Below, piece by piece: positions 1-7,949 of a DNA stretch of 64,000 nucleotides. The notes below the pieces were generated by a model. That model saw only the letters and a list, made by a program, of their open reading frames with translations, was not told the DNA's origin and did not search any database. A program made the translations under genes and the position numbers. The stretch spans positions 124,001 through 188,000 of the forward strand of contig NZ_SRXO01000005.1 in NCBI RefSeq assembly GCF_008360935.1, in the 5' to 3' direction. The DNA comes from Siccirubricoccus phaeus. Its GTDB lineage: Bacteria; Pseudomonadota; Alphaproteobacteria; Acetobacterales; Acetobacteraceae. Within the stretch, counting starts at the first letter, position 1; each line of letters begins with the position of its first letter.

Positions 1-2631
1 GGTCATGCGGGTGCCCCTGCCATCCGGCGTCAGCGGGCTTTCGGCGGCAATCCGCCCGCCCATGGCCTGCACCAGCCCGCGGCAGATGGCCAAGCCCAGC
101 CCGCTGCCGGCGGCGATGCGGTCCGCCCGCCGGGCGCGGAAGAAGGGGTCGAAGACCAGCCGCAGCTCGTCGCGTGGAATGCCCGGCCCGTCATCCTCGA
201 TGGCGATCATCACCTCCGCCCCTTCCCGCCGCGCCCGCGCCGTCACCTGGCCCGCCGGCCCGGAGAATTTCAGCGCATTGTCCAGCAGATTGGCCAGCAC
301 CTGGTCCAGCAGGGCAGGATCCAGCCGTGGGACGATGGGCCGGCCTGGCGCCTCCACCGCGATCCGCCGTCCCGCGGTGCGGCCGGCCCGGGCGGCGGCG
401 GTCTCCAGCGCCTCGGTCAGTTCCACCACCTCCCGCCGCGGCTGGATCTGGCGGTTCTCGATCCGCACCATGTCGAGGATGTTGCCGATCCAGCGGGTCA
501 GCCTTTCGGTCTCCTCCTCGGCGGCGGCCAGCAGATCCGCCCGCACCGGCTCCGGCAGGCCCGGCCCGGCGCCGCGCAGCGTGCCGATGGCGCCGCGGAT
601 GGCGGTGAGCGGCGTCTTCAGATCATGCCCCAGCGAGGTGAGCAGGGCGGTGCGCAGCGCCTCCGTCTCCGCCCGTGCCTCGTCCCGGGCACGCTCCTCC
701 ATCAGCTCCGCCCGTTCCAGAGCAACGGCCGCCTGATCCAGCAGCGCCGCCAGCGCCCGGTCTGCCTCGCCTTCCAGCCGGCGCTCCGGCGGCTGCAGCC
801 CGACCAGCCCGGCGATGCCCCTGGCGGTGCGCATGGGGCGGAATTGCCAGGCGGCTTCGGGCAGGGTGTCGGTGCCCCGCCCCGCCGGCTTGCCCTGTGC
901 CATGGCCCAGCGGGCGGCGGCCATGCTGGCCTCGTCCGGCGTGGCCTCCAACGGCACCGCGGCGCGCAGCACCGGCTCCGGCACCGTCTCGCCCGGCAAG
1001 GGGGGCAGGGGCAGCAGCACGCAGGCCGGCCCGCCGGCGATGCGGGAGGCTTCCTCGGCAATGGCCTGCACCAGATCCGCCTTGTCCCCCGGCGCGCCCA
1101 GCCGGCGGCTGAATTCCACCAGCCGCCGCAGCCCCAGCAGCCGCGCCTGTGCTGCCCGCACGGAACGCCCGAGCCCCCCCGCCGTGCCGGCCAGCAGCAG
1201 TGCCACCAGGGCGAAGACCGCCACGCCCACCACATCCTGCGGGCTGGCGATCGCCAGCTCGTAGCGCGGCGGCAGGAACAGGTAATTCCAGGCGAGGAAG
1301 CCGAGCAGCGCCGCCAGCCCCCCCTGCAGCGGCCCGAACCCCACCGCGGCGGCGACGATCGGCACCAGATAGACCATGCCGAGCGCGCCTTCCGGCACGT
1401 CCTGCTCCACCGCCAGCGCCACGAAGGTGGCGGCGGCGACCAGCCCCGGCGTGGCGGCCCAGCCCAGCCAGGGCGGGACGCCGCGCGGCTCGGGCGGCGG
1501 AAGCGGCCGGGCGCCGGGCAGCGGCACCAAATGCAGGGTGAAATCCGTGGCCTGCCGCAGCAGACGGGCAGAGAGCGTCCGGCCCAGCGCCCGCCGCCAC
1601 CAGGGCGGGCGGCCGCGCCCCATCACCAGATGCGCCACGTTGCGTGCCCGGGCTTCCCGCAGGATGGCACCGGGCAAATCCCCCGCCACCACCGTCTCCG
1701 CCAGCGCCCCCAGCCTCTCCGCCAGGCGCAGCGCCGGGCCCGGGTCGCCCGCCTCGCGCCCGGTCGGCCGCTCCACATGCAGCGCCACCAGCGGCGCCTT
1801 CAGCGCATCGGCGATGCGCCGCGCCGCCCGCACCACCTGCTCTGCCGCCGGGTCCGGGCCCACCAGCGCCATCACCCGCTCGCCGGCCGGCCAGGGGCCG
1901 GCGATGGCATTGGCGCGCATATAGGAGGTGACGTCGGCATCGACGCGTTCCGCCACCCGGCGCAGCGCCATCTCCCGCAGCGCCGCCAGATTGCCCTCGC
2001 GGAAGAAGCCGCGCAGCGCCCTTCCGGCCTGGTCCGGCCGGTACACCTTGCCCTGGCGCAGCCGCTCGATGAGTTCGGCCGGCGGGATGTCGATCAGCTC
2101 CACCGCATCCGCCTCGGCCAGCACGCGGTCCGGGACGGTTTCCGCGACGCGCACGCCGGTGACGCGGGCGACGGCCTCGGAGAGGCTTTCGAGATGCTGG
2201 ACGTTCATCGTGGTCCAGACCTCGATGCCTGCCTCGCGCAGCTCCGCCACATCCTGCCAGCGCTTGGGGTGGCGGCTGCCGGGGGCATTGCTGTGCGCCA
2301 GCTCGTCCAGCAGCAGGATGCCGGGGCGGCGGGCGAGGGCGGCGTCGAGGTCGAATTCCTCGATCACCTGGCCGCGATGCGCGAGGCGGGCGCGCGGCAG
2401 CACGGGCAGGGGGCCGATCGCCGCCTCGGTCTCCGCCCTGCCATGGGTCTCGACGATGCCGATCAGCACGCCCGCGCCGCCCGCCTGGCGCCGGCGGGCC
2501 TCGGCCAGCATCTCGAAGGTCTTGCCCACCCCCGGCGCGGCACCGAGAAAAACCTTCAGCCGCCCGCGCCCCTCCTGGCGCGCCAGGGCGAGCAGGGCGT
2601 CCGGATCGGGGCGGGGGGGCTCCTCTGGCAT
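1..2631 (-). CDS. kdpD: KdpD osmosensitive K+ channel sensor histidine kinase (3' end outside window)
   Basis: Membrane sensor kinase that, with KdpE, switches on the Kdp high-affinity K+ ATPase. The frame opens at ATG 2631 and runs off the window with no stop, 877 codons visible. Residues 30-38 form a Walker A loop (GAAPGVGKT) of the N-terminal KdpD domain. A universal-stress-protein-like region follows, then about four hydrophobic segments, a GAF-like region, an H-box (GHDLKTPLT, His 669), an N-box (LLDNALKFS), and G-boxes DDGPGIP and GSGLGLAIC. Only the last few residues are missing. In many bacteria kdpD follows kdpC; here it is divergent from the structural genes, so kdpE is probably just beyond position 1. 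The frame is open throughout and every kinase motif is present. Confidence 0.96.
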   Translation of the reverse strand, partial: MPEEPPRPDPDALLALARQEGRGRLKVFLGAAPGVGKTFEMLAEARRRQAGGAGVLIGIVETHGRAETEAAIGPLPVLPRARLAHRGQVIEEFDLDAALARRPGILLLDELAHSNAPGSRHPKRWQDVAELREAGIEVWTTMNVQHLESLSEAVARVTGVRVAETVPDRVLAEADAVELIDIPPAELIERLRQGKVYRPDQAGRALRGFFREGNLAALREMALRRVAERVDADVTSYMRANAIAGPWPAGERVMALVGPDPAAEQVVRAARRIADALKAPLVALHVERPTGREAGDPGPALRLAERLGALAETVVAGDLPGAILREARARNVAHLVMGRGRPPWWRRALGRTLSARLLRQATDFTLHLVPLPGARPLPPPEPRGVPPWLGWAATPGLVAAATFVALAVEQDVPEGALGMVYLVPIVAAAVGFGPLQGGLAALLGFLAWNYLFLPPRYELAIASPQDVVGVAVFALVALLLAGTAGGLGRSVRAAQARLLGLRRLVEFSRRLGAPGDKADLVQAIAEEASRIAGGPACVLLPLPPLPGETVPEPVLRAAVPLEATPDEASMAAARWAMAQGKPAGRGTDTLPEAAWQFRPMRTARGIAGLVGLQPPERRLEGEADRALAALLDQAAVALERAELMEERARDEARAETEALRTALLTSLGHDLKTPLTAIRGAIGTLRGAGPGLPEPVRADLLAAAEEETERLTRWIGNILDMVRIENRQIQPRREVVELTEALETAAARAGRTAGRRIAVEAPGRPIVPRLDPALLDQVLANLLDNALKFSGPAGQVTARARREGAEVMIAIEDDGPGIPRDELRLVFDPFFRARRADRIAAGSGLGLAICRGLVQAMGGRIAAESPLTPDGRGTRMT

Positions 2632-2671
2632 CGGGCGGTGGTTAGCAGGCGGGCCTCGCCGGCGCTGCGGA

Positions 2672-2690
2672 TTTTATGCGGTTTTTATGC
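2672..2690. promoter_or_regulatory. Putative KdpE operator in the kdpD/kdpF divergent promoter
   Basis: Two exact copies of TTTTATGC start at 2672 and 2683, 11 bp apart, the spacing expected for a dimer of an OmpR/KdpE-family regulator. They lie in the 147-bp gap between divergent kdpD and the kdp operon and are markedly AT-rich against the surroundings. A weaker CTTTACGC lies at about 2716. Known KdpE sites are T-rich direct half-sites; assignment here is inference from position and spacing. Confidence 0.5.
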
Positions 2691-2778
2691 CCCGCCCCGG
2701 CCTCTCGCATGGCGGCTTTACGCGCCGCGCCCCTAGTCCTGCGCCGGACCCGGATCCCCCGGGGTACAGGTGATTCCC

Positions 2779-2862
2779 ATGCTCGACCTCCTGCTCCTGG
2801 CGCTCGGCCTGGGCGGCTTCGCGCTGATGGCGGCCTATGCGCTGGGCTGCGAGCGCGTCTGA
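2779..2862 (+). CDS. 27-residue hydrophobic micro-protein upstream of kdpF
   Basis: A very short open frame starting at ATG 2779, preceded by an AGGTGA ribosome-binding sequence at 2768-2773 with 5 bases of spacing. It encodes MLDLLLLALGLGG followed by a second hydrophobic stretch and a charged end (CERV), enough for one membrane helix. Its TGA overlaps the ATG of kdpF (ATGA at 2860-2864), so the two should be translationally coupled. It is the first gene of the kdp operon and has the only good ribosome-binding site before kdpF. It may be a small Kdp accessory peptide or a coupling leader; no function can be assigned from sequence. Confidence 0.6.
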   Translation: MLDLLLLALGLGGFALMAAYALGCERV

Positions 2863-2948
2863 TGCTGCCGCTGCTGCTCGGCGGCGCCGTCGCCGCCTTC
2901 CTCCTGATCTACCTGCTATGGGCGCTGCTGCGCCCCGAGGATCTCTGA
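2862..2948 (+). CDS. kdpF: KdpF small subunit of the K+-transporting ATPase
   Basis: A 28-residue single-helix membrane peptide (MLPLLLGGAVAAFLLIYLLW then a short tail) ending in the family-typical LLRPEDL. KdpF stabilises the KdpABC complex in the inner membrane. The start overlaps the stop of the upstream micro-ORF and the stop lies three bases before kdpA. Size, the tail motif and the position before kdpA are all standard for KdpF. Confidence 0.9.
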   Translation: MLPLLLGGAVAAFLLIYLLWALLRPEDL

Positions 2949-2951
2949 GCC

Positions 2952-4649
2952 ATGAGCTGGATCGGCTGGGCGCAGATCGCGCTCGTCCTCGCCTTGGCGG
3001 TCGCCGCGGCGATCCCGCTCGGGCGGTACATGGCGGCGGTGGCGCATGGCCGCCTCCGCTTCCTCGCGCCGGTGGAGGCGCTGATCTATCGCACGGCGGG
3101 CATCGACCCGGTGCGCGGCATGGGCTGGCGCGGCTACACCCTGGCCATGCTCGCCGCCAATGCCGCGGGCTTCGCGCTGCTCTACGCCCTGCTGCGGCTG
3201 CAGGGCGCGCTGCCGCTCAATCCGCAGGGCTTCGACGGGCTGTCGCCTTACCTGGCCTTCAACACCGCCATCAGCTTCGTCACCAACACCAACTGGCAGG
3301 CCTATAGCGGCGAGGCGGCGATGTCCTATCTCAGCCAGATGGCCGGGCTGACGGTGCAGAATTTCCTCTCCGCCGCCACCGGCATCGCCCTGGCCTTCGC
3401 CGTCTGCCGCGCCTTTGCCGCGGGCGGGGTCAGCCAGCTCGGCAATTTCTGGGCGGATCTGGTGCGCATCTGCCTCTACCTGCTGCTGCCGATCAGCCTG
3501 GTGCTCGGCCTCGCCTTCGTCGCCCTCGGCATGCCGCAGACCCTCTCGCCCTATGTCGAGGCGACGACGCTGGAGGGCGCGACTCAGACCATCCCGCTCG
3601 GCCCTGCCGCCTTCCAGGTCGCGATCAAGCATCTCGGCACCAATGGCGGCGGCTTCTTCGGGGTGAATGCGCTGCATCCCTTTGAGGGGCCGGGCGCGCT
3701 CGCCGCCGCGCTGCAGATCATCGCCCAGCAGATCATTCCCTTCGGCCTGGCGCTGACCTTCGGCCACCTGGTCGGCGATAGGCGGCAGGGCAGGGCGCTG
3801 CTCGCCGTCATGCTCGGTTATGTCGTTGTTGCCACCGGCCTGATCTATGGGGCGGAGGCGGGCGGCAACCCGCTGCATCTGGCGTTCGGCATTGACCCGG
3901 CGCAGGGCAATATGGAGGGCAAGGATCTCCGCTTCGGCCTGCCCCTCGTCGCGCTCTTCACCGCCACCACCACCGGCGCCTCCTGCGGCGCGGTGAATGC
4001 GATGTTCGACAGCTTCACCCCGCTTGGCGGCCTCATCCCGCTCTTCCTCATCCAGCTCGGCGAGGTGCTGCCGGGCGGCGTCGGCTCCGGCCTCTACGGC
4101 ATGCTGGTCTTTGCCCTGCTGGCGGTCTTCGTCGCCGGGCTGATGGTCGGGCGCACACCGGAATATCTCGGTAAGAAGGTGCAGGCGCGGGAGGTGAAGC
4201 TCGCCATGCTGGCGGTGCTGGTGCTGCCGGCGACCATCCTCGGCCTCGCCAGCCTTTCGCTGGTGCTGCCGGCCGCCGTCGCCTCCATCCCCGCCCAGGG
4301 CCCGCACGGGCTGACGGAGATGCTCTACGCCTATACCTCCGCGGCCGGCAACAACGGCTCGGCCTTCGGCGGCCTGGCGGCGGACACGCCCTGGCTGGAT
4401 ACCACCCTCGGCCTCGCCATGCTGCTCGGCCGCTTCGCCTATGTGGTGCCGGTGATGGGCATTGCCGGCGCCCTGGCGCTGAAGCCGAAGCTCGCCGCCT
4501 CCACCGGCACCTTCCCGACCCATGGCCCGCTTTTCGCCGGGCTGCTGGCCGGGGTGATCCTGATCCTCGGCGGGCTGCAATTCATGCCCGCCCTCGCCCT
4601 CGGGCCGCTCGCCGAGCATTTCGTGCTCGCCGCCGGCCGCACCTTCTGA
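2952..4649 (+). CDS. kdpA: KdpA K+-binding and translocating subunit
   Basis: Channel-like subunit of the Kdp P-type ATPase that selects and conducts K+. The 565-residue length is normal. The four selectivity-filter-type loops are visible as [35 protein letters not shown] and [10 protein letters not shown], separated by multiple membrane helices. ATG 2952 follows kdpF by three bases and kdpB begins ten bases downstream, so this is one operon. No odd features. Confidence 0.98.
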   Translation: MSWIGWAQIALVLALAVAAAIPLGRYMAAVAHGRLRFLAPVEALIYRTAGIDPVRGMGWRGYTLAMLAANAAGFALLYALLRLQGALPLNPQGFDGLSPYLAFNTAISFVTNTNWQAYSGEAAMSYLSQMAGLTVQNFLSAATGIALAFAVCRAFAAGGVSQLGNFWADLVRICLYLLLPISLVLGLAFVALGMPQTLSPYVEATTLEGATQTIPLGPAAFQVAIKHLGTNGGGFFGVNALHPFEGPGALAAALQIIAQQIIPFGLALTFGHLVGDRRQGRALLAVMLGYVVVATGLIYGAEAGGNPLHLAFGIDPAQGNMEGKDLRFGLPLVALFTATTTGASCGAVNAMFDSFTPLGGLIPLFLIQLGEVLPGGVGSGLYGMLVFALLAVFVAGLMVGRTPEYLGKKVQAREVKLAMLAVLVLPATILGLASLSLVLPAAVASIPAQGPHGLTEMLYAYTSAAGNNGSAFGGLAADTPWLDTTLGLAMLLGRFAYVVPVMGIAGALALKPKLAASTGTFPTHGPLFAGLLAGVILILGGLQFMPALALGPLAEHFVLAAGRTF

Positions 4650-4659
4650 GGCCCCGCCG

Positions 4660-6735
4660 ATGCTGGACATCACGCAGACGCCCCATCAGGGCACCACGCG
4701 CCGCGACCGGCGCGCCGGCGCCGCGCTGGGCGATCCGGCCATCCTCCGTCATGCCGCCCTGGCCGCCTGGGGCAAGCTCGACCCGCGCCACCTGGTGCGC
4801 AACCCGGTCATCTTCGTGACCGAGGTGGTGGCCATGCTGGTCACCATCCTCGCCGCCCGTGCCCTTTGGCTCGGCGAGCCCTGGGGCTTCCAGGCCGGCA
4901 TCGCCGCCTGGCTCTGGCTGACCGTGCTCTTCGCCACCTTCGCGGAAGCCGTGGCGGAGGGCAGGGGCCGCGCCCAGGCGGACAGCCTGCGCCGCGCCCG
5001 CAGCGAGGCGATGGCGAAGCTGCTGCTGCGCGGCGATGACCGCACCCTGTGGCAGCCGCGCAACGCCACCGAGTTGCGCCCGGGCGACCTGGTGCTGGTC
5101 GAGGCCGGCGACCTCATCCCCTCCGATGGCGAGGTGGTGGAGGGCATCGCCAGCGTGAACGAGGCGGCCGTGACCGGCGAAAGCGCGCCGGTGATCCGCG
5201 AAAGCGGCGGCGACCGCAGCGCCGTCACCGGCGGCACGCTGGTGGTTTCCGACTGGATCGTGGTGCGCATCACCGCGGCGGCGGGCTCCACCTTCCTCGA
5301 CCGCATGATCGCGCTGGTGGAGGGCGCCAGCCGGCAGAAGACGCCGAACGAGATCGCCTTGGACATCCTGCTGGCCGGCATGACGATCATCTTCCTGATC
5401 GCCGTGGCCACGCTGGTCGGCTTCGCAAGCTGGAACGGCGAGGCGCCTTCGGTGCCGGTGCTGGCGGCGCTGCTGGTGACGCTGATCCCGACGACGATCG
5501 GCGGGCTGCTCTCGGCCATCGGCATCGCCGGCATGGACCGGCTGGTGCGCTTCAACGTGCTGGCGACCAGCGGTCGGGCGGTGGAGGCGGCGGGCGACGT
5601 CGATGTGCTGCTGCTGGACAAGACCGGCACCATCACCTTCGGCAACCGCCAGGCCGCCGCCTTCCTGCCGGCGCCGGGCGTCGGCGAGCGAGAATTGGCG
5701 GAAGCCGCGGTGCTCGCCTCGCTGGCCGACGAAACGCCGGAGGGCCGCTCCATCCTGGCCTTCGCCCGGGAACGCTACGGCGTCGAGCCGATGGCGCTGC
5801 CGGCAGGCGCGAAGGTGGTGCCCTTCACCGCCCAGACGCGGGTTTCCGGCCTGGACCTGCCGCAAGGCAGCTACCGCAAGGGCGCGGTGGATACGTTGCT
5901 GCAGGGGGCTCCCGGCGAGGCCCCCGTCGCCTTCCGCAGCGCGGTGGACCGCATCGCCCGCAGCGGCGGCACGCCCCTGGCTGTGGCGAAGAATAGCCGG
6001 CTGCTCGGCGCCATCGAGCTGAAGGACATCGTCAAGACCGGCATGCGCGCCCGCTTCGACGCGCTGCGCCGCATGGGCATCCGCACCGTGATGGTGACCG
6101 GCGACAACCGCCTGACCGCCGCCGCCATCGCCGCCGAGGCCGGGGTGGACGATTTCATCGCCGAGGCGACGCCGGAGGACAAGCTTGCCTATATCCGCCG
6201 CGCCCAGGCCGAAGGCCGCCTGGTCGCCATGGCCGGCGACGGCACCAACGACGCGCCGGCCCTGGCGCAGGCGGATGTCGGCCTCGCCATGCAGACCGGC
6301 ACCCAGGCGGCGCGCGAGGCGGGCAACATGGTCGATCTCGACAGCGATCCGACCAAGCTCATCGAGGTGGTGGAGATCGGCAAGCAGCTCCTCATCACCC
6401 GCGGCGCACTGACCACCTTCTCCATCGCCAATGACGTGGCCAAGTATTTCGCCATCCTGCCGGCGATCTTCGTGGCGAGCTATCCGGAACTCCAGGCGCT
6501 GAACGTCATGCATCTCGCTTCGCCGGAAAGCGCCATCCTCTCGGCGGTGATCTTCAACGCCCTCATCATCGTCGCTTTGGTGCCGCTGGCGCTGCGCGGC
6601 GTGCGCTATTCGGCCATCGGCGCCGCCGCGCTGCTGCGGCGCAACCTGCTGCTCTACGGGGTGGGCGGCATCCTCGCGCCCTTCCTCGGCATCAAGCTGA
6701 TCGACCTTCTCCTCCAGCTCCTCGGGATCGCCTGA
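4660..6735 (+). CDS. kdpB: KdpB P-type ATPase catalytic subunit
   Basis: ATP-hydrolysing subunit of KdpFABC, inner membrane, 691 residues. It has the actuator motif TGES, the phosphorylation motif DKTGT (Asp 320), and the hinge [10 protein letters not shown]. Membrane segments flank these domains as expected for type IA P-ATPases. It lies between kdpA (10-bp gap) and kdpC (3-bp gap). Complete, with no missing catalytic residue. Confidence 0.98.
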   Translation: MLDITQTPHQGTTRRDRRAGAALGDPAILRHAALAAWGKLDPRHLVRNPVIFVTEVVAMLVTILAARALWLGEPWGFQAGIAAWLWLTVLFATFAEAVAEGRGRAQADSLRRARSEAMAKLLLRGDDRTLWQPRNATELRPGDLVLVEAGDLIPSDGEVVEGIASVNEAAVTGESAPVIRESGGDRSAVTGGTLVVSDWIVVRITAAAGSTFLDRMIALVEGASRQKTPNEIALDILLAGMTIIFLIAVATLVGFASWNGEAPSVPVLAALLVTLIPTTIGGLLSAIGIAGMDRLVRFNVLATSGRAVEAAGDVDVLLLDKTGTITFGNRQAAAFLPAPGVGERELAEAAVLASLADETPEGRSILAFARERYGVEPMALPAGAKVVPFTAQTRVSGLDLPQGSYRKGAVDTLLQGAPGEAPVAFRSAVDRIARSGGTPLAVAKNSRLLGAIELKDIVKTGMRARFDALRRMGIRTVMVTGDNRLTAAAIAAEAGVDDFIAEATPEDKLAYIRRAQAEGRLVAMAGDGTNDAPALAQADVGLAMQTGTQAAREAGNMVDLDSDPTKLIEVVEIGKQLLITRGALTTFSIANDVAKYFAILPAIFVASYPELQALNVMHLASPESAILSAVIFNALIIVALVPLALRGVRYSAIGAAALLRRNLLLYGVGGILAPFLGIKLIDLLLQLLGIA

Positions 6736-6738
6736 ACC

Positions 6739-7326
6739 ATGATCGCCATCCTGCGGCCGGCCCTTGCCGTGGTCGGCCTCCTCACCCTGCTGCTCGGCCT
6801 CGCCGTGCCGCTGGGCTTCACCGGCCTTGCCGGCACGCTCTTCCCCGCGGCCGCCGGCGGCAGCCTGATCGAGCGTGACGGGAAGGTGGTGGGCTCGGCC
6901 CTGATCGGGCAGGGCTTCGCCTCGGCGCGCTATTTCCACCCGCGCCCCTCCGCCACCACGGCGCCGGATCCGGAGAATCCCGGCAGCACCACCGCTTCGC
7001 CCTACAACGCGGCCGCCAGCGCCGCCTCCCAGGCCGCGCCCACTTCCCAGGCGCTGCTGGAGGCGGTGAAGGAGCGCCAGGCGGCGCTGGGCGGCGGCGC
7101 CGTGCCGGCGGATGCCGTCACCGCCTCCGGCTCCGGGCTGGACCCGCATATCAGTCCGGAGAATGCCGCGAGGCAGGTGGCGCGGGTGGCGGCGGCGCGC
7201 GGCCTGCCGGCGGCGCGGGTGGCGGCGCTGGTGGCAGTGCAGACGGAAGGCCGCGAATTCGGCCTGCTGGGCGAGCCGCGGGTGAACGTGCTCCGCCTCA
7301 ACCTGGCGCTCGACGCGCTGCGCTAG
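6739..7326 (+). CDS. kdpC: KdpC subunit of the K+-transporting ATPase
   Basis: Single-span membrane subunit that assists K+ affinity and ATP binding in KdpFABC. It has 195 residues with an N-terminal hydrophobic helix, the SALIGQ-FASARYFHPRPSA region, the DPHIS motif and a typical VNVLRLNLALDALR end. The TAG stop (7324-7326) is also the first three bases of a 106-bp palindromic repeat, so the repeat sits directly at the operon end. The protein does not look shortened. Confidence 0.97.
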   Translation: MIAILRPALAVVGLLTLLLGLAVPLGFTGLAGTLFPAAAGGSLIERDGKVVGSALIGQGFASARYFHPRPSATTAPDPENPGSTTASPYNAAASAASQAAPTSQALLEAVKERQAALGGGAVPADAVTASGSGLDPHISPENAARQVARVAAARGLPAARVAALVAVQTEGREFGLLGEPRVNVLRLNLALDALR

Positions 7327-7429
7327 AGCAGATCGCCGGAGGGCGGCATCGCCCGGAGGCGTGAATCTGCTCTACCATCCATGAGCTAGAGCGGTTTCGC
7401 GCTGCACAGTCAGCGTGAAACCGCTCTAG
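7324..7429 (+). repeat. 106-bp double-hairpin element, family A copy 1
   Basis: Two consecutive imperfect inverted repeats, TAGAGCAGAT...ATCTGCTCTA and TAGAGCGGTTT...AAACCGCTCTA, joined by about 12 bases. Near-identical 106-bp copies occur at 13557-13662, 24874-24979 and 28372-28477. This copy supplies the kdpC stop codon and could form terminator-like hairpins. Confidence 0.9.
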
Positions 7430-7587
7430 TGTCCCGCTTCCGCAGTCCTGCGGATTTCGTTCTCGGGCCACCAGCTTCTGTTTCAGTGGCCTGCTTGTCC
7501 GCTGCCTTCGCTGGAGATCCGGCGAACTTCGCGGGCAAGGACACTGGAGCGGCTTCGCCTCGCCTGTGCTCGGTGAACCCACTCTAG
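7428..7587 (+). repeat. Composite palindromic repeat, family C copy 1
   Basis: Begins AGTGTCCCGCTTCC and returns at 7530-7545 as GCGGGCAAGGACACT, a long inverted repeat. A diverged version of the second hairpin of family A follows (7546-7587). A partial relative beginning GTGTCCCGCTTCCG lies at 44428. It shares its first bases with the end of family A copy 1. Confidence 0.7.
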
Positions 7588-7650
7588 CCTTTTGTCCTGT
7601 CGCATTTTCCTGATCGTCCGGCGATTCCGCCGGACTTGAAAATGCTCCAG
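7588..7650 (+). repeat. Palindromic repeat, family D copy 1
   Basis: Arms GCATTTTC (7602-7609) and GAAAATGC (7638-7645) flank an inner hairpin, TCCGGCGATTCCGCCGGA. A second copy is at 24980-25042. Both are parts of larger repeat arrays. Confidence 0.75.
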
Positions 7651-7748
7651 CGGAGTAGGTTGAGCTCCGCTCGCATCCCGCTCCGGCTATTTGCTTGATC
7701 GCGTGATTCACGCTTTTCGGCGCTTCCACCTCAGGCGATCGCGCTCCA
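7645..7748 (-). repeat. Diverged 106-bp double-hairpin element, family B copy 3 (reverse orientation)
   Basis: Read on the minus strand this aligns along its full length with the family B copies at 24771-24876 and 35341-35446, with scattered substitutions (for example GCGTGATTCA and GGTTGAGCTC blocks are kept). It is the last member of the 425-bp array 7324-7748. The remaining bases to 7949 form the GC-rich leader of the next gene, where I see no other clear feature. Confidence 0.65.
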
Positions 7749-7949
7749 GGGGCGCGGTCCCGCGCGGCCGGAACCGCGCGCATGGGTCACGCGATCGAGC
7801 CCGAGCCCAAGGCGTGATCCTGCGCTTCCCCAGCGCGATCCCGCCCCGGGGAGCGGTGGGCCCGTCAACCCCGGCTTAATCCCCCTCGGCGATAGTGGCC
7901 CGCGGGCCGTGCTCCGGCACGCCCGCCCCCTTCTGGCCGACAGGACCCA

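Noticed and set aside
625-2736. A 703-codon plus-strand frame opposite kdpD
   Set aside because: KdpD on the minus strand has every kinase motif in an unbroken frame; the plus frame is Gln/Arg/His-rich shadow sequence.
4582-7149. An 855-codon minus-strand frame opposite kdpB and kdpC
   Set aside because: Antisense to well-identified kdp genes, with biased composition and no recognisable domain.
7324-7748. Repeat array considered as a non-coding RNA gene or attachment site
   Set aside because: The same elements recur dispersed in other intergenic gaps, and no integrase or tRNA is adjacent, so a dispersed repeat family explains them better.
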